A stretch of DNA of 5,786 nt from Methanobacteriota archaeon (lineage in GTDB: Archaea > Thermoplasmatota > Poseidoniia > Poseidoniales > Poseidoniaceae): assembly GCA_018623995.1 (NCBI GenBank), contig JAAZUV010000095.1:1-5786 (forward strand), written 5' to 3'. The notes below the pieces were generated by a model. The model was not told the DNA's origin. It was given only the letters and a program-made list of their open reading frames with translations, and searched no databases. The translations under genes and the position numbers were made by a program. Positions 1 through 5,638 of the stretch are shown here, one piece after another (position 1 is the first letter of the stretch; every line of letters starts with the position of its first letter).

Positions 1-1104
1 GCCAGATTCCATATCTCCAAGCATCGTTGTTCCGATGGAGGTTCCATCGCTCACCCACAGTTCACGTCCATGGACGCCATCATCAGCATCAAAGAAGAAG
101 CGTTGTCCAAGTTCCGTTTCGACAACGTGAATGCCAAGCTCTCGGCCAGGAATCGAATCACCAGATGCATGAATGTCCATGAGCATCGATGGTGCGTTCT
201 CTTGGTCGAGAATCCAAAGTTCGCATCCGTTAGTTCCATCGTTTGAAGAAAACAGAACAATATCCGATGTTTGGATGTTACTACACTCACTGGAGAATCC
301 ATTTGTAACTCCAGTATTGGAATCGAAAACTAAGCCTTCATACAATTGCTCTGAACAAATTTGCAACGATTCTCGAATTTCGTCTTGTTGAAGAATTCCG
401 TCGTTTGCTGTTGCTATGTCGGTTCCATCATCAACACCGAAGTGCATAACGATGCCTTGTGGACAGATGGAGGTTGGAGCTTGGTGTTGTTCAATGAGGG
501 CAGAGTATCCCTGTGCCCCATCTGTTCCTTGTTGACCCTCAGGCCCTTCGTCTCCGAGTTGCCCATCGCAGATATGTGCCGTTGTTTGCACTTCTTCCTC
601 GTCGAGGAATTGGTTCTGATCGTTGTCGATTCCTGATTGGATTTGAATTCCTCCGAACTGGCAAGGAATTCCAGGTGACAATGCCGTCAGATTGACAAGA
701 CTTGAGTTACCATTGAATCCGTTTTCCCCATCTTGTCCAGATTGACCCTGAGGTCCAGAAAGACCTTGTTGACCATGACACACCTTGGTACTGGTGGTGA
801 TTTCATTTGTTGAGAGCTTTCCATCACCATCGAAATCGGTGCCAAGGAAGATGTCTGCTCCACCCTCAGGACAGTAGACGTCTGCTTCACGGCCTTCTGT
901 TTCGACGAGAATGGCAGATTCTTCATCCTCGGATACATCGAGTGATACAACCGACTGGTTGAGCACTACTGCCCATATGGACATGAACAGTGCGCTGAGC
1001 ATAATGGTTGTCTTCAACATCTTGACGATGTTTTCACGTGATAGAAAACGAGTTTGTTGTTCATCACGGCGGGCTCCTTGTGTGTTGTTCTCAGTTGAGG
1101 ACAT
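1..1104 (-). CDS. Partial exported/anchored protein with EF-hand-like loops, collagen-like Gly-X-Y runs and ELW(V)SDGT repeats
   Basis: The reading frame is open from an ATG at 1104-1102 to the left edge: 368 codons with no stop, so the C-terminus is missing. Residues 1-31 are polar with several Arg/Lys. Residues 32-48 (TIMLSALFMSIWAVVL region) form one hydrophobic segment, a signal peptide or signal anchor, so the rest should lie outside the cell. Three cysteine-bracketed units follow (C78-C109, C148-C179, C214-C250). The first two have the same 31-residue spacing and carry EF-hand-like loops D90-F-D-G-D-G...E101 and D160...E171. The third has a 5-residue insertion and a degraded loop. Gly-X-Y triplets occupy residues 111-134 and 181-201. 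From about residue 280 the protein changes to repeats ending in G-C-E-L-W and G-R-E-L-W-V-S-D-G-T, 53 residues apart, a style seen in large marine prokaryotic surface proteins. The Cys units resemble DUF7151-like domains (from memory). Function is unknown; calcium-stabilised surface structure or adhesion is an inference. It is transcribed divergently from the aconitase-X gene. Confidence 0.85.
   Translation of the reverse strand, partial: MSSTENNTQGARRDEQQTRFLSRENIVKMLKTTIMLSALFMSIWAVVLNQSVVSLDVSEDEESAILVETEGREADVYCPEGGADIFLGTDFDGDGKLSTNEITTSTKVCHGQQGLSGPQGQSGQDGENGFNGNSSLVNLTALSPGIPCQFGGIQIQSGIDNDQNQFLDEEEVQTTAHICDGQLGDEGPEGQQGTDGAQGYSALIEQHQAPTSICPQGIVMHFGVDDGTDIATANDGILQQDEIRESLQICSEQLYEGLVFDSNTGVTNGFSSECSNIQTSDIVLFSSNDGTNGCELWILDQENAPSMLMDIHASGDSIPGRELGIHVVETELGQRFFFDADDGVHGRELWVSDGTSIGTTMLGDMESG
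502..564 (-). repeat. Collagen-like Gly-X-Y run 2 (7 triplets)
   Basis: Residues 181-201 of the exported protein repeat Gly at 181, 184, 187, 190, 193, 196 and 199. The run again starts two residues after the closing Cys (C179) of an EF-hand-like unit, so the unit 'Cys-loop-Cys plus Gly-X-Y' is itself repeated with a period of about 70 residues. The third unit (C214-C250) is not followed by such a run. Confidence 0.78.
703..774 (-). repeat. Collagen-like Gly-X-Y run 1 (8 triplets)
   Basis: Within the exported protein, residues 111-134 have Gly at every third position (111, 114, 117, 120, 123, 126, 129, 132). The X/Y positions are mostly Q, S, P, D, E and N. The run directly follows the closing Cys (C109) of the first EF-hand-like unit. 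Eight triplets is short for a stable triple helix, so it may act as a spacer or a short trimerising segment. Confidence 0.8.
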
Positions 1105-1160
1105 AAACGGATGAGCGACGTCAACCGTATCAAAACCATCGGTTGTGAACACGAGTCTTG
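1105..1160. promoter_or_regulatory. Divergent intergenic promoter region with a central inverted repeat
   Basis: This 56-base gap must hold promoters for both the exported-protein gene (minus) and the aconitase-X gene (plus). On the minus strand an AT-rich TTTTGATA (1135-1128) lies 24-31 bases upstream of the ATG at 1104, the spacing expected for an archaeal TATA box in leaderless transcription. The match to the TATA consensus is only partial. Arms CAACCG (1122-1127) and CGGTTG (1140-1145) form an inverted repeat with a 12-base spacer that encloses this element and is centred almost exactly in the gap. No clear Shine-Dalgarno sequence precedes either start. Confidence 0.4.
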
Positions 1161-2933
1161 ATGAAGCGCCGATGTCTGCGTCAATTCATGCAACTTCCAA
1201 AGCGTTTGTCGGAGCAGTTGGAAGGCAAGGAAGGACCAACCCGTCAGAAGGCTGCTCGCCTCGTGGTCGACCTTGCACGTGTTGCGAAAGCAGAATCCTT
1301 TGTCGAAGTCGATCACGCACACGTTTCTGGCGTTTCTGTGATTACTGGAGGCCATGGGTTGCGTACTTTCCTCAAGGATTTGAGTGGAGACGATGATGGG
1401 ACGGTTGTTATTCCAACGACGTTGAACTCAGCTGGATGCGATCGGGAAAAAATGGAAGAAATGGGCATCGCATGGCCCAATTTTCTTGAGCAACAATTCG
1501 AGATTGTTCAGGCCTACGATCGACTTGGTATCGAAGCAACACTGTCATGTACGCCTTACGACCGAGGAATCGAGATTGAGGGTGAGGCCGCATCATGGGC
1601 CGAGTCGAATGCCGTTTGTTATTCCAACACATGGACGTCGTTGATCACCAATCGTGAGTCGGGACTGAGCGCCCTTGCAACAGCCCTTACCGGATATGCT
1701 CCTGCATGGGGGTTGCACCTTGAGTCAAATCGTCAACCGAACATCAGGGTCGTAGTTGAATGCGAACTGGAAACGCTTTCCGATTATTCCATTCTTGGTG
1801 ATTGGATTGGTAAGAATGCGAAGCCTGAATGGGATTTGCCGTTCGGACCAATGCCATATGTAGAGGGCCTCGATGAGTTCATTTCTTTTGCACGAAAAAA
1901 GGCGTTAACCGCTGCAGCCGCCAATTACGGCTCGCCAATGATGTGGGTTGAAGGGCACACGGAACCACCAACCCAACCAATTGATTCCATCGAATGGGAA
2001 GGAACGCTCGTTTTCACTCAATCGGATCTTGAGGCACGCTACCAAGAACTCAGTCCAAAAGGAAAGGTTGATCTCATCGTAATTGGATGTCCACAGGCCA
2101 GTTTGGAAGAAATGCGGACGACTGCAGCTGCGCTTCGCACACACATGGAGTTTGGAGAATCCATACCAAATCAACGGCTATGGGTGTTTACAAGTCAAGA
2201 GAATTATGCTCTAGCCGAGGCGGATGGAACCGTCTCGATGTTGGAAGAAGCAGGCGCCTTGGTTCTCGTTGACACTTGTCCAGAGGTCACACCCTACAAC
2301 CGTGAAAAATACAATCATTTGTTGACAAATTCGATGAAAGCAGAACACTACCTGACCAGTGGCCTAAATCGGATTCCAACGAGTGTGGCTTCGATTGAGG
2401 AATGCGTTCGTCATGCCATTGACCCTGAGCGAGCAAATGGGCCAACGCCAACGCTTGCTCAATCTTCGCACGGTGGTCACGTTAGTGCAAAGACGCTGCA
2501 GACTGGCCTTCGAACCATCAACGGTTCTGGTTTGGATTCACAAGGCGACTTTTCTATTGAAGGTCGAGCGATGGTGACCGATGTCCCAATTACGTATCTT
2601 GGCTATGTCAACCGAGATACTGGCGTTGTTGAGGAAGCCGGACATCCCCTTGATGGTCGTGCGATTGAGGGTACCATTCTCATGTATCCGAAGGGCTCTG
2701 GGTCGACTGTTGCCCCTTACGTTCTGATGGGCTTGTTGTACGAAAACAAGGGTCCACTTGCCATCGTCAACCGTGACGTCTGTCCGTTGACGCTTCCTGC
2801 ATGTTCGCTGTTGAACGTTCCATATGGACATGGATTTGAGGAGGATCCATGCATGATGGTCAACGATGGAGACCTTGTTCGGTTGAAGCGAGAACAAGGA
2901 CACGTGTCGATTGAAATTCTTGAGCGAGTGTGA
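1161..2933 (+). CDS. acnX: Fused aconitase-X (DUF521 large + DUF126 small): probable mevalonate 5-phosphate dehydratase or related hydro-lyase
   Basis: This is a single chain of 590 residues. Residues about 10-420 match the aconitase-X large (catalytic) part: HAHVSGVS, the CTPYD motif (C130), SWAESNAV, TNRESG, GCPQAS (C310), DTCPE (C373) and TNSMKAEHY. C130, C310 and C373 fit the three conserved Fe-S ligands of the family. After a polar linker (about 421-445), residues 446-590 match the small swivel subunit (DUF126), including DVPITYLGYVN, the substrate-loop P-K-G-S-G-S (S515 aligning with the catalytic Ser) and a C-terminal EILERV strand. Family members dehydrate mevalonate 5-phosphate in the archaeal isoprenoid route (characterised as two separate subunits in Aeropyrum) or cis-3-hydroxy-L-proline in bacteria. 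Archaeal context favours the first but does not prove it. The frame opens after a TGA at 1146. Candidate starts are TTG 1158, ATG 1161 and ATG 1188, and the last (MQLPKRLSEQ) fits the usual family N-terminus best. The gene is followed 4 bases later by an SDR gene, suggesting co-transcription. Confidence 0.92.
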   Translation: MKRRCLRQFMQLPKRLSEQLEGKEGPTRQKAARLVVDLARVAKAESFVEVDHAHVSGVSVITGGHGLRTFLKDLSGDDDGTVVIPTTLNSAGCDREKMEEMGIAWPNFLEQQFEIVQAYDRLGIEATLSCTPYDRGIEIEGEAASWAESNAVCYSNTWTSLITNRESGLSALATALTGYAPAWGLHLESNRQPNIRVVVECELETLSDYSILGDWIGKNAKPEWDLPFGPMPYVEGLDEFISFARKKALTAAAANYGSPMMWVEGHTEPPTQPIDSIEWEGTLVFTQSDLEARYQELSPKGKVDLIVIGCPQASLEEMRTTAAALRTHMEFGESIPNQRLWVFTSQENYALAEADGTVSMLEEAGALVLVDTCPEVTPYNREKYNHLLTNSMKAEHYLTSGLNRIPTSVASIEECVRHAIDPERANGPTPTLAQSSHGGHVSAKTLQTGLRTINGSGLDSQGDFSIEGRAMVTDVPITYLGYVNRDTGVVEEAGHPLDGRAIEGTILMYPKGSGSTVAPYVLMGLLYENKGPLAIVNRDVCPLTLPACSLLNVPYGHGFEEDPCMMVNDGDLVRLKREQGHVSIEILERV

Positions 2934-2937
2934 AACG

Positions 2938-3891
2938 ATGCGAATCCTCGTCACAGGAGGTGCTGGTTTTCTTGGTTCAAGTCTTGTTGAATCTCTTGTG
3001 AACCTTGGTCATGATGTCATTGTCCTCGATAATTGTTGGAGAGGATCGAAAGAGAACTTGCGTATGGTTGAGGACAACATTACGTTCATCAAAGGAGACG
3101 CATGTGTTTCAACTACGTACGAGATGATCGCAAACCCAAGTAGTGTTGACATCGTCTATCATCTTGCAGCCATCAATGGGACCAAGTGGTTCCATGAGGA
3201 ACCGAGAATGGTGATGGATGTAAATCTCAATTCGACGTTGCGTTCCCTTGAGTTTGCAGAAGAATACAATTGTCGCTACGTCTTCACCTCATCTCCCGAA
3301 GCATATGGAGAGTCAGAAATCATGCCGCTCGGAGGCGATGAAGCCTCGGTTTTCCCTGTCGCTCACGAACACCAACGACATGCCTATGGAGCGAGCAAAT
3401 ACCTCGGTGAACTGGCTGTCCAACACGCTGTTCGCCAAGGTCTTGATGCACGCATCGTGCGCCCGTTCAATGGCTATGGGCCTCGATTGCTCGGCAACGA
3501 ATACGGTCAGGTTGTCGCAATGATGTTGCAACGTGCTGTTCACCAAGGAGAAATTATTGTTCATGGCGATGGTTTGCAAACTCGTTCGTTGACCTACATT
3601 GATGACCTCGTCCGTGGTATAGAGGCCGCAGGTCTGGTCGAAGGTCTCGAAGGGATGAGTTTGAACCTCGGTTCTGAGGAAGAATGTACCATGCTTGACC
3701 TTGCTCAACGAGTCGCTGAGCTTGTTGGAAACGAAACTGGTCACACGGTCCGAATTCGCTACGAGCAAGGACATCCGGGTGACTCAAAACGCCGTTTACC
3801 AAATCTCGAGCAGACCAAGAAGCACTTGGATTGGCAAGCACACACCACACTCGAGGACGGCCTTGGTCAAACACTGCGGTCGATGTTGTAA
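2938..3891 (+). CDS. Extended SDR: NAD-dependent nucleotide-sugar epimerase/dehydratase family protein
   Basis: This 317-residue protein has the usual length for an extended short-chain dehydrogenase/reductase. It starts with a Rossmann strand and dinucleotide loop TGGAGFLG (6-13). Asp31 at the end of the second strand (VIVLDN) indicates NAD(H) rather than NADP. YHLAA (74-78), the catalytic Ser region FTSSPEAYG (116-124) and YGASK (Y150, K154) complete the Ser-Tyr-Lys machinery. RPFNGYGP (175-182), TYIDDL (219-224) and a C-terminal DSKRRLPNLEQTKKHLDW segment resemble UDP-glucuronate decarboxylases, UDP-glucose 4-epimerases and dTDP-glucose dehydratases. The exact substrate cannot be read from the sequence. 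The ATG at 2938 is chosen because the Rossmann fold begins immediately after it; an upstream in-frame start at 2911 would only add residues inside the preceding gene. Translation probably follows that of the aconitase-X gene 4 bases upstream. The 3' end overlaps the convergent FMN-protein gene by 25 bases. Confidence 0.93.
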   Translation: MRILVTGGAGFLGSSLVESLVNLGHDVIVLDNCWRGSKENLRMVEDNITFIKGDACVSTTYEMIANPSSVDIVYHLAAINGTKWFHEEPRMVMDVNLNSTLRSLEFAEEYNCRYVFTSSPEAYGESEIMPLGGDEASVFPVAHEHQRHAYGASKYLGELAVQHAVRQGLDARIVRPFNGYGPRLLGNEYGQVVAMMLQRAVHQGEIIVHGDGLQTRSLTYIDDLVRGIEAAGLVEGLEGMSLNLGSEEECTMLDLAQRVAELVGNETGHTVRIRYEQGHPGDSKRRLPNLEQTKKHLDWQAHTTLEDGLGQTLRSML

Positions 3892-4670
3892 TGCCATTCT
3901 GTCGGCGTTGCCATGAGTCGATTCAAACCGTGTTGGCAGAGAATGTGTGCAGGCTGAGCATCATCAAGTCCACCTGGGATGAGAATGTCTGACAATCGAA
4001 GGATGGCCAATTTGGCTTTAGCATCGGGCAGATCGACTTCCTCAACCAATTCACCAACGATGGCAAAGGCAGCATCGTTCATGACGAGTTCGTTTGTTTC
4101 CAAAGGTTCTAACCCAAACGCCTCCCACTCGCTCGTTCCGTGGGCGATTGGCTTTGCAGTTTGTTCAACCACAGTTGCTGCATGCGATGAGACCGGGAGG
4201 AAATTGAGTACAGCTTTCTTTGTCTGTCGCATGTTGAGCAAGGTATCTCTCCAACGGTCGTTTCGGTCTGCTGAGAGCGATACAACCGCCATCGGTGGTG
4301 AATTGGATACAACTGACAGCGATGTGTAGGGGGCAATGTTGCGAACTCCTTCATCGGATGATGTAGCTATGAGCGCCAACGGCCGTGGACTTGCAAGGTT
4401 CGTCAACCACGCGGAGCGTGTATCGTGGGTGAGTGCATCAAGGCTGAGGCTGCTCACTTCAGATTCACCAAGCGCCTTTTGTTGAGAAGGAAACCATCGG
4501 TCAAGCTCACCTGCTTCGACCTCCATCACTGCGTGTGCGGTGAAGTCGCGATACGCTTCCCATTTTGCGATGTCCTCAACATCGCCTCGCTTTTGCTTTC
4601 GTTCGATGGAGGCATTGGCATAATCGATGCATTTCTTGAGAAACGAGATGACGTGTGCCTTACCTTCCAC
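3867..4670 (-). CDS. FMN-binding split-barrel (flavin reductase-like) protein with helical N-terminal extension
   Basis: The protein has 267 residues. Residues about 85-255 fit the flavin reductase-like/flavoredoxin FMN-binding split barrel: SPRPLALIAT (94-103), NIAPYTSLS (111-119), SNSPPM (122-127), RDTLLNMR (141-148), AVLNF (153-157), and a C-terminal HGLNRLMA where relatives have a conserved Arg-Gly-Gly-Asn-Tyr-like stretch. Family members bind FMN and reduce flavin or another acceptor with NAD(P)H; the substrate here is unknown. Residues 1-75 are not part of that fold. They are charged and apparently helical (DYANASIERKQKRGD, then a Trp/Tyr-rich segment ending ELDRWF), and I do not recognise them. 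The start is GTG at 4670, supported by a strong ribosome binding site GAGGTGA at 4682-4676 with 5-base spacing. It is the last gene of a minus-strand cluster, 5 bases after the acyltransferase stop. Confidence 0.87.
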   Translation of the reverse strand: MEGKAHVISFLKKCIDYANASIERKQKRGDVEDIAKWEAYRDFTAHAVMEVEAGELDRWFPSQQKALGESEVSSLSLDALTHDTRSAWLTNLASPRPLALIATSSDEGVRNIAPYTSLSVVSNSPPMAVVSLSADRNDRWRDTLLNMRQTKKAVLNFLPVSSHAATVVEQTAKPIAHGTSEWEAFGLEPLETNELVMNDAAFAIVGELVEEVDLPDAKAKLAILRLSDILIPGGLDDAQPAHILCQHGLNRLMATPTEWHYNIDRSV

Positions 4671-4675
4671 CTATG

Positions 4676-4682
4676 TCACCTC
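4676..4682 (-). promoter_or_regulatory. Strong Shine-Dalgarno overlapping the upstream stop codon
   Basis: Read on the minus strand, GAGGTGA (4682-4676) lies 5 bases before the GTG start at 4670 and matches the complement of the archaeal 16S rRNA 3' end (…AUCACCUCC). Its last three bases are the TGA stop of the acyltransferase gene. It decides the GTG start of the FMN protein and suggests that ribosomes finishing the acyltransferase help start the next gene. Confidence 0.75.
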
Positions 4683-5143
4683 TTTTTGTCGTACTCGTCC
4701 CGAGTCATAAGAAATTGTGCAGGATTTCCTGCCCATACTTCACCATCCGGGAGAGGTTTCGTCAGAACGGAACCGCCTCCGAGCACTGCCCCTTCTCCAA
4801 TGTGAGCGCCCGGTAGCACAGTGCATCCTCCTCCGATGACTGCGTGATCATGAATGTGAACTGGAATCCATTTGGTTGCATCACCTGATGGAGGATACTT
4901 GTCGTTGAGTATGGTTGAATTTGGACCTATGAAAACGGAATTCCCGATGATGGTCTTGTCTGCGATGTAGTTCGACCCCTGTATGTTGCTGTTGGCACCA
5001 ATGGTGACATTACGACCAATGTGACACATCGAACCGATCGAAACATTCTCGCCAACATCGAGGTGTTTTCCAATGTAGCATGGTTTGTAGACACATGATG
5101 TAGTGGACAAGGCCACGCGCTCGCCACCGACGTCTTGGTCCAT
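4676..5143 (-). CDS. Left-handed beta-helix (hexapeptide-repeat) acyltransferase, WbpD/WlbB-like sugar N-acetyltransferase family
   Basis: This 155-residue protein is built largely of [LIV]-G-x4 hexapeptide turns from about residue 22 to 125 (YIGKHL, SIGSMC, HIGRNV, TIGANS, IIGNSV, FIGPNS, VIGGGC, HIGEGA, VLGGGS), the signature of trimeric left-handed beta-helix transferases. The loop FIGPNSTILNDKYPPS (71-86) followed by the C-terminal VWAGNPAQFL (136-145) is characteristic of the subgroup that N-acetylates amino sugars on nucleotide carriers (WbpD/WlbB, FdtC/QdtC types) with acetyl-CoA. The exact sugar is inferred only at family level. The ATG at 5143 is preceded by GAGGG on the minus strand, which includes part of the upstream peroxiredoxin stop. 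Its role would be cytoplasmic, in surface-glycan precursor synthesis. The nearby SDR is a possible pathway partner but is on the other strand. Confidence 0.88.
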   Translation of the reverse strand: MDQDVGGERVALSTTSCVYKPCYIGKHLDVGENVSIGSMCHIGRNVTIGANSNIQGSNYIADKTIIGNSVFIGPNSTILNDKYPPSGDATKWIPVHIHDHAVIGGGCTVLPGAHIGEGAVLGGGSVLTKPLPDGEVWAGNPAQFLMTRDEYDKKR

Positions 5144-5145
5144 GG

Positions 5146-5155
5146 ATGACCCTCA
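5146..5155 (-). promoter_or_regulatory. Shine-Dalgarno-like GAGGG for the acyltransferase gene, overlapping the peroxiredoxin stop
   Basis: On the minus strand the sequence TGAGGGTCAT (5155-5146) contains the peroxiredoxin TGA stop. The overlapping GAGGG (5154-5150) lies 6 bases before the ATG at 5143. The arrangement mirrors the next junction and suggests translational coupling through the cluster. Confidence 0.55.
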
Positions 5156-5638
5156 GTCTTCGAATCCGAGTTCACGCATGAGCATGTCAACGTGACCTTT
5201 GGCTCGGACGTTGTATCGACACCACTTGAGCGTCCCATCTGGATTGATGACAAACGTTGATCGGACACAACCCAGATATTCTTTCCCGTAATTCTTCTTC
5301 ATGCGCCATGTTCCGAACAGTTCGTGCAGATGTCCCTCTGTATCCACCAAAAGCGGAAAATTGAGTTCTTGTTTCGCAATGAACTTTTCATGAGATTTCT
5401 CGGAATCTTTGGAAACACCAAGGACGACATAATCATCGTTGTTCAAACGACCCATGTTGTCTCGAAAGTCACAAGCTTGGTTCGTGCACCCTGGTGTTGA
5501 GTCACGGGGGTAGAAGTAGAGAATCACGGTTTTTCCTTCTGCGCCGTATGTTGCTAAATCATGCTCGTTTCCCGCTGAATCTTTGCATGTGAAAGAAGGG
5601 GCGTGGTTTCCAATCTCAAGGGTAACAGGGTTGCTCAT
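5153..5638 (-). CDS. bcp: Peroxiredoxin, Bcp/PrxQ subfamily (thiol peroxidase)
   Basis: This 161-residue protein is a typical size for bacterioferritin-comigratory-protein/PrxQ peroxiredoxins, which reduce H2O2 and organic hydroperoxides using thiols. The active-site motif is P44-R-D-S-T48-P-G-C51, with peroxidatic C51. C56, five residues later (CTNQAC), is the resolving Cys position of the PrxQ class. R126 in VRSTFVI is the conserved Arg of the active site. The fold order is complete: ApSFTCKDSAG start, KTVILYFYPRD strand, VVLGVSKDS, FPLLVDTEG and a C-terminal helix. The ATG at 5638 (MSNPVTLEIG) fits family N-termini; a GTG at 5659 would add only 7 residues (MHLHPRS). It is the first gene of the minus-strand cluster, ending 9 bases before the acyltransferase. 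Its electron donor is not encoded here; the FMN protein two genes downstream is only a speculative partner. Confidence 0.95.
   Translation of the reverse strand: MSNPVTLEIGNHAPSFTCKDSAGNEHDLATYGAEGKTVILYFYPRDSTPGCTNQACDFRDNMGRLNNDDYVVLGVSKDSEKSHEKFIAKQELNFPLLVDTEGHLHELFGTWRMKKNYGKEYLGCVRSTFVINPDGTLKWCRYNVRAKGHVDMLMRELGFED

Larger units (their letters stand above)
355..873 (-). repeat. Three tandem Cys-bracketed EF-hand-like units
   Basis: The units lie at nt 873-778 (C78-C109), 663-568 (C148-C179) and 465-355 (C214-C250). Loop 1 (nt 837-802) has Asp at EF positions 1, 3 and 5 and Glu at 12, as in a canonical calcium-binding loop. Loop 2 (nt 627-592) has D/D/N at 1/3/5, Asp at 9 and Glu at 12. 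Loop 3 is expanded and lacks the regular spacing. Calcium binding is inferred from these residues. The pairing of the bracketing cysteines as disulfides is also an inference, consistent with an extracellular location. Confidence 0.7.

Noticed and set aside
502..774. Gly-X-Y coding stretches considered as DNA tandem repeats or a CRISPR-like array
   Set aside because: The periodicity is at the protein level (Gly every third residue) with varied codons; there is no repeated DNA unit with spacers.
687..950. 87-codon minus-strand open frame in the region of the exported protein
   Set aside because: A different minus-strand frame stays open for 368 codons and encodes the repeats and transmembrane segment; this one is an out-of-frame shadow.
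1014..1355. 113-codon minus-strand open frame across the divergent intergenic region
   Set aside because: It lies antisense to the well-supported aconitase-X start and out of frame with the exported-protein gene. Its translation shows no domain and has a composition typical of an antisense shadow.
1161..2933. Classical TCA-cycle aconitase or isopropylmalate isomerase
   Set aside because: The motifs CTPYD, TNRESG and GCPQAS plus the DUF126 domain are specific to aconitase-X and differ from the Cys-x2-Cys cluster arrangement of those enzymes.
3313..3774. 153-codon minus-strand open frame inside the SDR gene
   Set aside because: It is entirely antisense to a gene with full SDR motifs, and its product has no recognisable features.
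4425..4805. 126-codon plus-strand open frame across the FMN-protein/acyltransferase junction
   Set aside because: It is antisense to two clear genes and their shared ribosome binding site. The Cys/His-rich translation is an artefact of the opposite strand.
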